This document shows positions 58,636 through 64,000 of a stretch of 64,000 nt of DNA, one piece after another. The DNA is from Myrica gale (taxonomy: Eukaryota > Streptophyta > Magnoliopsida > Fagales > Myricaceae). Position numbers and translations under genes: made by a program. Position 1 is the stretch's first letter. The number at the start of each line of letters is the position of its first letter. Under the pieces are notes generated by a model. It saw only the letters and a program-made list of their open reading frames with translations, was not told where the DNA came from and ran no database searches. The DNA lies in NCBI GenBank assembly GCA_963930655.1, contig OZ005608.1:2852001-2916000 (forward strand), read 5' to 3'.

Positions 58636-60087
58636 CTAGGGCCTTTCGTTATGAATAGGTGGTTTCCGATGGGGTTGCGCATAATCCATCACCACAATGT
58701 CTTCCAGTACAGCCTCATTTTCCTTCACACCTCCTGTTTCTTCAGAATTGTCATGTTGCGCAGAATCCTGCAGTGACCGCACCTTCCTCTCCAATCCCTA
58801 CACAAGCAGTATATATACCAACCATGTGAACAGGCCACCATCAGGTCATCACTGCATGCTCACACGCATTTTCATGCAAACTACTGCATAACGAATATGA
58901 CCAGCTTTATAATACATGCATGGTTATATAGTTAGTATCATGCTCATGAATGCATCATGAGTAGATGTTTGGCATACACTGTGCCCTTCTTAATGAGGAC
59001 ATAGCGGATCGGAAGGTGGGCCATGAGCCTTATACACCATTTTTCCCAACATACAACAGCCGATCCTACAACTAAACTGTGCAAATCTAATATCTAAAGA
59101 CTAAAAAGCATGGGATTAATTAGTTATCTACCTTCATATCTCTCGCCTGCTGCAAATCTTTCCCGAAAAATGATTCTTTAGTTTTCTCATTTCCTGCACA
59201 AACGACCAGATCATATAGAACGTTAGTAACAATAATATCAACACAATTCATGCATATTATTGAATAAATATTGGATGGTAATTAGGTAAGCTGATCTGAA
59301 GATTGGAAGGAATAGATCATGGCTCTTATTAATTAGTTACTTTTCTGCTGTATAATAATATACCTGCAGCCTAGCTACGAGTAGGAATGAGTACATAAAC
59401 AGACAATGGGCTTCTGTCTATGGGAAAAGGAAGAAAAGAAGCTAAGTTGGGAAAGGAGTACTAGTTCAAATTTGGTTTTAGTTCTTCTTGTATATATATA
59501 TATATATGCATTTTTGGGAGGCAAACACATGATGCAAAGAGTTCAACACAAGACTCAAATTTGAAGAAAACCTGAAGTTGCCCCATTTGCCTGTTCCTCT
59601 TTCTTTGAAAGGACAGTGGTTTCATTCTGCTTGCTAACACCACCCCGACTGTCGTCCTCGCCGTTTCGCCCATCATCTTTTACAGCTTTTTGCCGTGATA
59701 TGCACTCCAAGGTAGTAGGCGGCCTCAAACTTGATGTGATTGATGTCTCAAGAACTTTTGAATTTTCTGCATCCTGCAACGAACCATAAAACTTCTGTAA
59801 GGTTTGGCCTGGGTCATTCTTTTGACTAAATGACCTATAAAAAACCAAATATAATTCCTACATCGATCATGGAAGGAAGAAAATTTCATGAGATACTAAC
59901 TTTATGGAAATGTGGCTGCAATGACGAATTAGAGATATGGAAGATATATCATAGAAGTCTAAGCACCAACCCGGCTAGAATAATGGTAAACCTGTTTTCC
60001 ATTTTCCTTATAAGTAAGTCGTAGAAGGCGGGCATCACATGCATGCAGAGAAAGACAGAGAAGAATGAAGAGAACACAAGAAGACAT
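58636..60087 (-). CDS. RGF/GLV/CLEL peptide hormone precursor
   Basis: Precursor of a secreted tyrosine-sulfated peptide of the ROOT MERISTEM GROWTH FACTOR/GOLVEN family, perceived by RGFR/RGI receptor kinases and acting in root meristem and gravitropic growth. 173 residues. Exons 60087-59992, 59773-59572, 59193-59132 and 58797-58636 join in frame with GT-AG borders and correct phases. Residues 1-19 are a signal peptide (MSSCVLFILLCLSLHACDA); the longer in-frame start upstream would bury it. A variable acidic/basic propeptide follows. The C-terminus carries DYAQPHRKPPIHN (158-170), with the Asp-Tyr sulfation signal, hydroxylatable prolines and the family's His-Asn end, then three more residues (ERP). 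It resembles the GLV1/RGF6 subgroup most. None of the exons is long, so it is easily missed. Confidence 0.85.
58648..58686 (-). other. Predicted mature RGF/GLV peptide
   Basis: Codes for the 13 residues DYAQPHRKPPIHN. Asp-Tyr is the expected tyrosylprotein sulfotransferase signal and Pro167 the expected hydroxyproline (Pro position inferred from the family). The final three residues ERP would have to be trimmed. Confidence 0.75.
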
Positions 60088-62970
60088 GGTTGAAGCAATG
60101 ACTTTGAACAGGATTTTTGAGGTTAGAGTCACAGAAGAGCAATGAGGTGAGAATCCAGTGTTAGGTTTCCAAGTATTTGTACTGGTAGGAGGCAAGGGGT
60201 GCATTAAATGCAGGTTTTGTATGGGATGAGAGACGTTCTTTAAGAGAACATGCAGGTGTTTGGCTGATGAACCTTGAAAACCAAATTGAAGATATTCGGG
60301 GCCTCCTTGTCCCCCTCCTCTCTAGATTTTTAATAAACTGGGGGCCTCACGAAAGAGAGAGGCACGATATATAGAATTGCGTACATGAACATATATATGC
60401 ATGGAGATGGACCTTTAAGTGCGGGAGGGAGAGAAACAGAGATTGGACATATTATTCCAACGGACATAAAGCACCTTATAACTGAAGAGAAATGAAACTC
60501 ATGGAGTAAAATCTATAAATTAAACCCAAAAGGAAAAACATAAAAAAGAAAGACAGTATTGGGGGGAATATATATCTATGTAGGTCGGCGTAAAACACTG
60601 ACGAGATCTGGAGTTAAAAACTACGTACAATAGCATATCGCAGTCCGAAAACTAGGACCTACCCATGTGTTTCTGTAGACCTCCATTCTCTGTCTCTGCT
60701 ACAATTTACTTCTGCATGCATGGCTTGCAACTTGCAGCTACATATATCTTTGTTGCTTTTTGCCTACCCCAATCAATATTTATTCCGATATATACCTTTT
60801 AGAAGGGACTCATGTAATCAACAGTGCAGAAGAGACCAATATCGTCTCTATATTTACAATATTTGGACAGCTTGCTCAAAACGAGAGCACCTATATATCC
60901 TGTACACACGAATTAGTAAGTTATCTTCATAGATGAACAACGTTTAGACCTCCTGCACATTCCTTACAATAGCAGAAAGTTCAATCCTTTCGAGTTAAAG
61001 CCATTTTCCCACCAAATTCCGTCGTTTTCTCAACCAGCTCTCTCTTGCAGAGTTTTCAACCCACTTCGTAATTTTTATTCGTAAGTGAAGATATTACGAT
61101 ATGATCATCTCTGAAGCACCAACTTGAAACGCAAATCAAACGAGTTCATTTAAAAATCCAAAACCAAATAAACAAACTAATTAACTAATTACATCATATA
61201 TACTGCATAGATTAGCGCAGGGAACGAAAATACTCAAGATAGAGTAGAATTGAATATAAGCCGTGAAGTTTCATGGGATATGCATGGGGCGGGCAATGGT
61301 AAATATTGAGGCTTGGACCGTGTGGGATCCAGAGAGGAGTGGGGAGTAGGGACAGGGGGGGATGAGGGGGAACAAAGAAGCATGGCCAAACCGTCTTTTG
61401 CGCCTCCTCTTTTAGACATGGAAGGGCCGACCCGCCCCACCACCGTCGGTTTCGAGCACGCATGCGACGTGGCATGTAGTCCATGTGCTAATATACATAT
61501 CGTAACTGCCATGTAAGCCGTGGGACCCTAATAATATATTGTAATCCTATCGAACCATTTACTATTAATTAGTTTTCTTCTCTTTTGATTGATTAGTCTG
61601 GCGTTATAAATCTTAAGAATGATCTTCTTTTTGTTTTTCTTTCTTGGCAAAGAAATAGAGAATTATCGATTAGCGATATGGGTTGTTATGGATAATAATC
61701 CTACAAAATTATTGAGAAATAAAGACAAGTCTTATGGTATGTAGTGGATCCTTCTAGTGGGTCTTGAGATCCTCCTAATTGGCTTTCATAGTATTCCAGT
61801 TGACTTGATGGTAAAGTAGTCAATTAATAGTCCTGTTTCTTCTTTACTTCCCTCAAATCTTTCCTTGGGTTTTCGATAATATAAATCCTGTTCTTCTTAT
61901 AGACACGTACGGTGCGGCATCGTTTCTTGTCGGAGCATTAGTTGATATACTCGAGTCATTGTAAACATGACTTTCTCTGATCTTTTTTCTTAGTGATCTC
62001 CAGTTGACATACCAAGAAACAAAAAATCTCCATTCGACATGGCATCGTGAATATATGTACGGCCATGATCGCCTGATGCGATCAATGACTGTATGATGCA
62101 AATGTTGGAAAATTATTTCACATGTACTGAGAGAAAGCTGCAATTTCTCAGGAAACTAGCAAAAATTACTTCTACGGAACACGCGACTTAAAAAATTCAT
62201 TATGAGTGAGTAGCAGCAAAAGTTACTTCTAATAAGATCTGTAAAGACAAACGGTGAAAATTACCAAACTGGAGTATGGGAATTTCTGGTGGAGTGGTGA
62301 AATGCATAGGGATTGGAAAGAACACCAACGATGGACGTATTCTGCTAAGAGTAAAATTTGAGAAACATCATTTTATACTGGAAGCTCTTTGGACACTGTT
62401 TTCAATTCTTTCTAAAACCGATTGTAGTTTCGTGCAGGTGAATTCTATCTTAAATTGCATTTCCTTCCGCATGAGGTCAAGGTGGAGGGTGAGATCTTGG
62501 ACTCAATCTACAAGTACGTTTATAAGTCACAACGCCAATGTAATTCATCATAAAACATCCTAAAATGTGTCACTTGGCCCTTTGCTCAGGATGTGGAGCC
62601 AATCTAACATCCCCCCCCCCCCACCAAAAAAAACAGGGGGAAAGAAAAAGACTCGATGTCTAGGCCTGCTGAATGCACAGCTAGCACATCTGCAGCTCAA
62701 ATATTTGTAAAGAAGGAAAAGGGCCAAACACAAATTATGGGATATGGATCAACCGTCCATTGCATTATTAAAAGATGCTAAAAAGGAAATTTAAAGACAT
62801 GACATGAGTCTTACATGATACTAATAACATCGCTGCGCATGTAACATCCTGATCATGGCAACCCCAAGAAAACAGCAAGGGAAATGTTCAGGCATCTTGT
62901 AAACAACAACAAACTGGTGAGCTCATATCGTACGACATATACTTTGAGGAGAGTTTGCATGCAGAACTCG
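60088..62970. other. Upstream region of the peptide gene and spacer
   Basis: Includes the presumed promoter of the RGF/GLV-like gene. Open frames at 61212-61516 overlap on both strands without motifs. A C run at about 62611-62622. Nothing else recognised. Confidence 0.4.
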
Positions 62971-63136
62971 TCACATGGAGGAAACATAAGAAGCCCACAA
63001 ATTAATTTCATTTGACTCAGATATTGGTCCCGGCAGGACCATAGGCTTTCCCATACAATGAACCGGGCAATTTGGGTTGTATTTCTCAATCTCTTTGTTT
63101 TGTATATCGCGACAAACACATGTCGGATTGTTGGTT
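62971..63136 (-). other. Possible terminal exon of an unrecognised Cys-containing protein
   Basis: After an acceptor-like TTAACTCGCAG (63137-63147, minus) the frame reads TNNPTCVCRDIQNKEIEKYN, then a CPVHC motif and MGKPMVLPGPISESNEINLW, ending at a stop 62971. The CxC..CPVHC spacing looks non-random, but I recognise no family and could not find the preceding exon. Confidence 0.25.
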
Positions 63137-63631
63137 CTGCGAGTTAACCATACCATTTGCTTTGCTATGGTACGCAGTGCAAGTCGGGTGCTTGAAACTT
63201 TGCCTTGGATACAAGGAGTTAGAAACTCGTCCTCTTACTTATTTTAGCATAATACAGAGAGATAGCAGAGATTCCATCACGTTATACAAACCTTCTCTTT
63301 CTTCTCCATCTGTTTGTATCAATTCAGATGACTTCTCTATATCTACTTTAAAACAACTCACTAACCTATTGTTAGGCAGAGAATAAATCCTGGCAAAAAG
63401 CAGAGAGAATTGGTTTGGTCCAGCCAGCAAAACAACCAGCACAACTGCAGAATCAACGGAGGTAACATTAGGAAGGCCAGCCCCCCAACAGGGGACGGAT
63501 TGAGAGAGAATTGTACAACATGTAGTTTACATTTGAAGCTATACAACATGCAGAGACATATTAGTGTTGCTTCTTTTCATGATTACACCTGTAATTACCT
63601 CTATGAGAAACGAATAGCAGAGAACGTGATG
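63137..63631. other. Spacer
   Basis: Short overlapping open frames on both strands; no gene supported. Confidence 0.35.
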
Positions 63632-63639
63632 GTTAAAAG

Positions 63640-63980
63640 TAGGGGTGGGCAAAAAACCCGAGGCCCGACAACCCGAACCGGCCCGACCCGTTTCCGACCC
63701 GATCGGGTCGGGTTTAGTCGGGTTCGGGTTTACGAGTAAATAGAAGTTCGGGTTCGGGTTCGGGTATATGAACAAACCCGAAATTAAACCCGAACCCGAA
63801 CCGAACCCGAAAATATAACTCCTCCACCCCGTAACCCGCGTTTTCCGAACCGGACCGACCCGTTTCGACCCGATATTTTCGGGTTTTTTCGGGTTCGGGT
63901 TTCCTCACAAGAAAACCCGAATATTTCGGGTCGGGTTCGGGTTGAAAATTTCGAACCCGAACCCGGTTTGCCCACCCCTA
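63640..63980. mobile_element. hAT-like MITE filled with CGGGTT repeats
   Basis: A 341-bp element with 14-bp terminal inverted repeats TAGGGGTGGGCAAA, flanked by a perfect 8-bp duplication GTTAAAAG (63632-63639 and 63981-63988). The ends and duplication fit the hAT superfamily. The interior is mostly CGGGTT/AACCCG words in both orientations, giving spurious Arg/Gly/Pro-rich open frames. Non-coding. Confidence 0.9.
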
Positions 63981-64000
63981 GTTAAAAGGAAGCAGCAGGA

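Noticed and set aside
63539-63975. Arg/Gly/Pro-rich open frames that look like repeat proteins
   Set aside because: Products of the CGGGTT repeat inside an hAT-like MITE with clear ends and target duplication.

Overview
This window looks like nuclear DNA of a flowering plant, most likely a eudicot. It is AT-rich, its genes carry introns with GT-AG borders, and the families are plant-specific (NPF6 transporter, hybrid proline-rich/8-cysteine-motif proteins, RGF/GLV peptide precursor). I cannot name the species. Eight genes look real and intact; they occupy well under half of the window, and the rest is AT-rich spacer packed with small non-autonomous transposons.

Layout. 1-2.2 kb: AT-rich spacer with a broken TRIM-type LTR element. 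3.99-6.94 kb (minus): a complete five-exon NPF6-type (NRT1.1/CHL1-like) transporter of 592 residues with Tyr at the position of the nitrate-binding His356; a 621-bp Mutator-like foldback element sits directly upstream. 14.6-35.9 kb: four dispersed hybrid proline-rich protein (HyPRP) genes with variable linkers, separated by mobile elements. These include a long-TIR element of about 2 kb carrying a piece of a bromodomain-protein gene. 39.0-40.9 kb (minus): a four-exon gene for the ESSS/NDUFB11-type subunit of mitochondrial complex I. 42.0-43.4 kb (minus): a two-exon L-lactate dehydrogenase. 52.6-56.2 kb (plus): a five-exon YbaK/ProX-type aminoacyl-tRNA deacylase-like gene. 58.6-60.1 kb (minus): a four-exon precursor of an RGF/GLV/CLEL sulfated peptide, split into exons too short to show as long ORFs.

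Mobile elements. Six hAT-like elements have 8-bp target duplications. Three (30.7, 32.7 and 50.7 kb) share a CA..GGCGGA terminal motif. Three others (45.3, 49.0 and 63.6 kb) are small and filled with short subterminal repeats. Mutator-like or otherwise 9-bp-duplication elements lie at 7.2, 16.9 and 36.3 kb. Five or more MITE-like elements have ends resembling GGNTATGTTTG. A LINE RNase H tail lies at 38 kb. TRIM-type ends occur as inverted pairs at 1.6-2.2 and 34.8-35.4 kb.

The genes do not form an operon or pathway. The only functional grouping is the HyPRP family cluster. The most promising items are the Tyr356 NPF6 transporter beneath a giant hairpin element, the gene-capturing long-TIR element, the HyPRP copy lacking a core cysteine, and the two hAT families. 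I found no tRNA, rRNA or CRISPR array.
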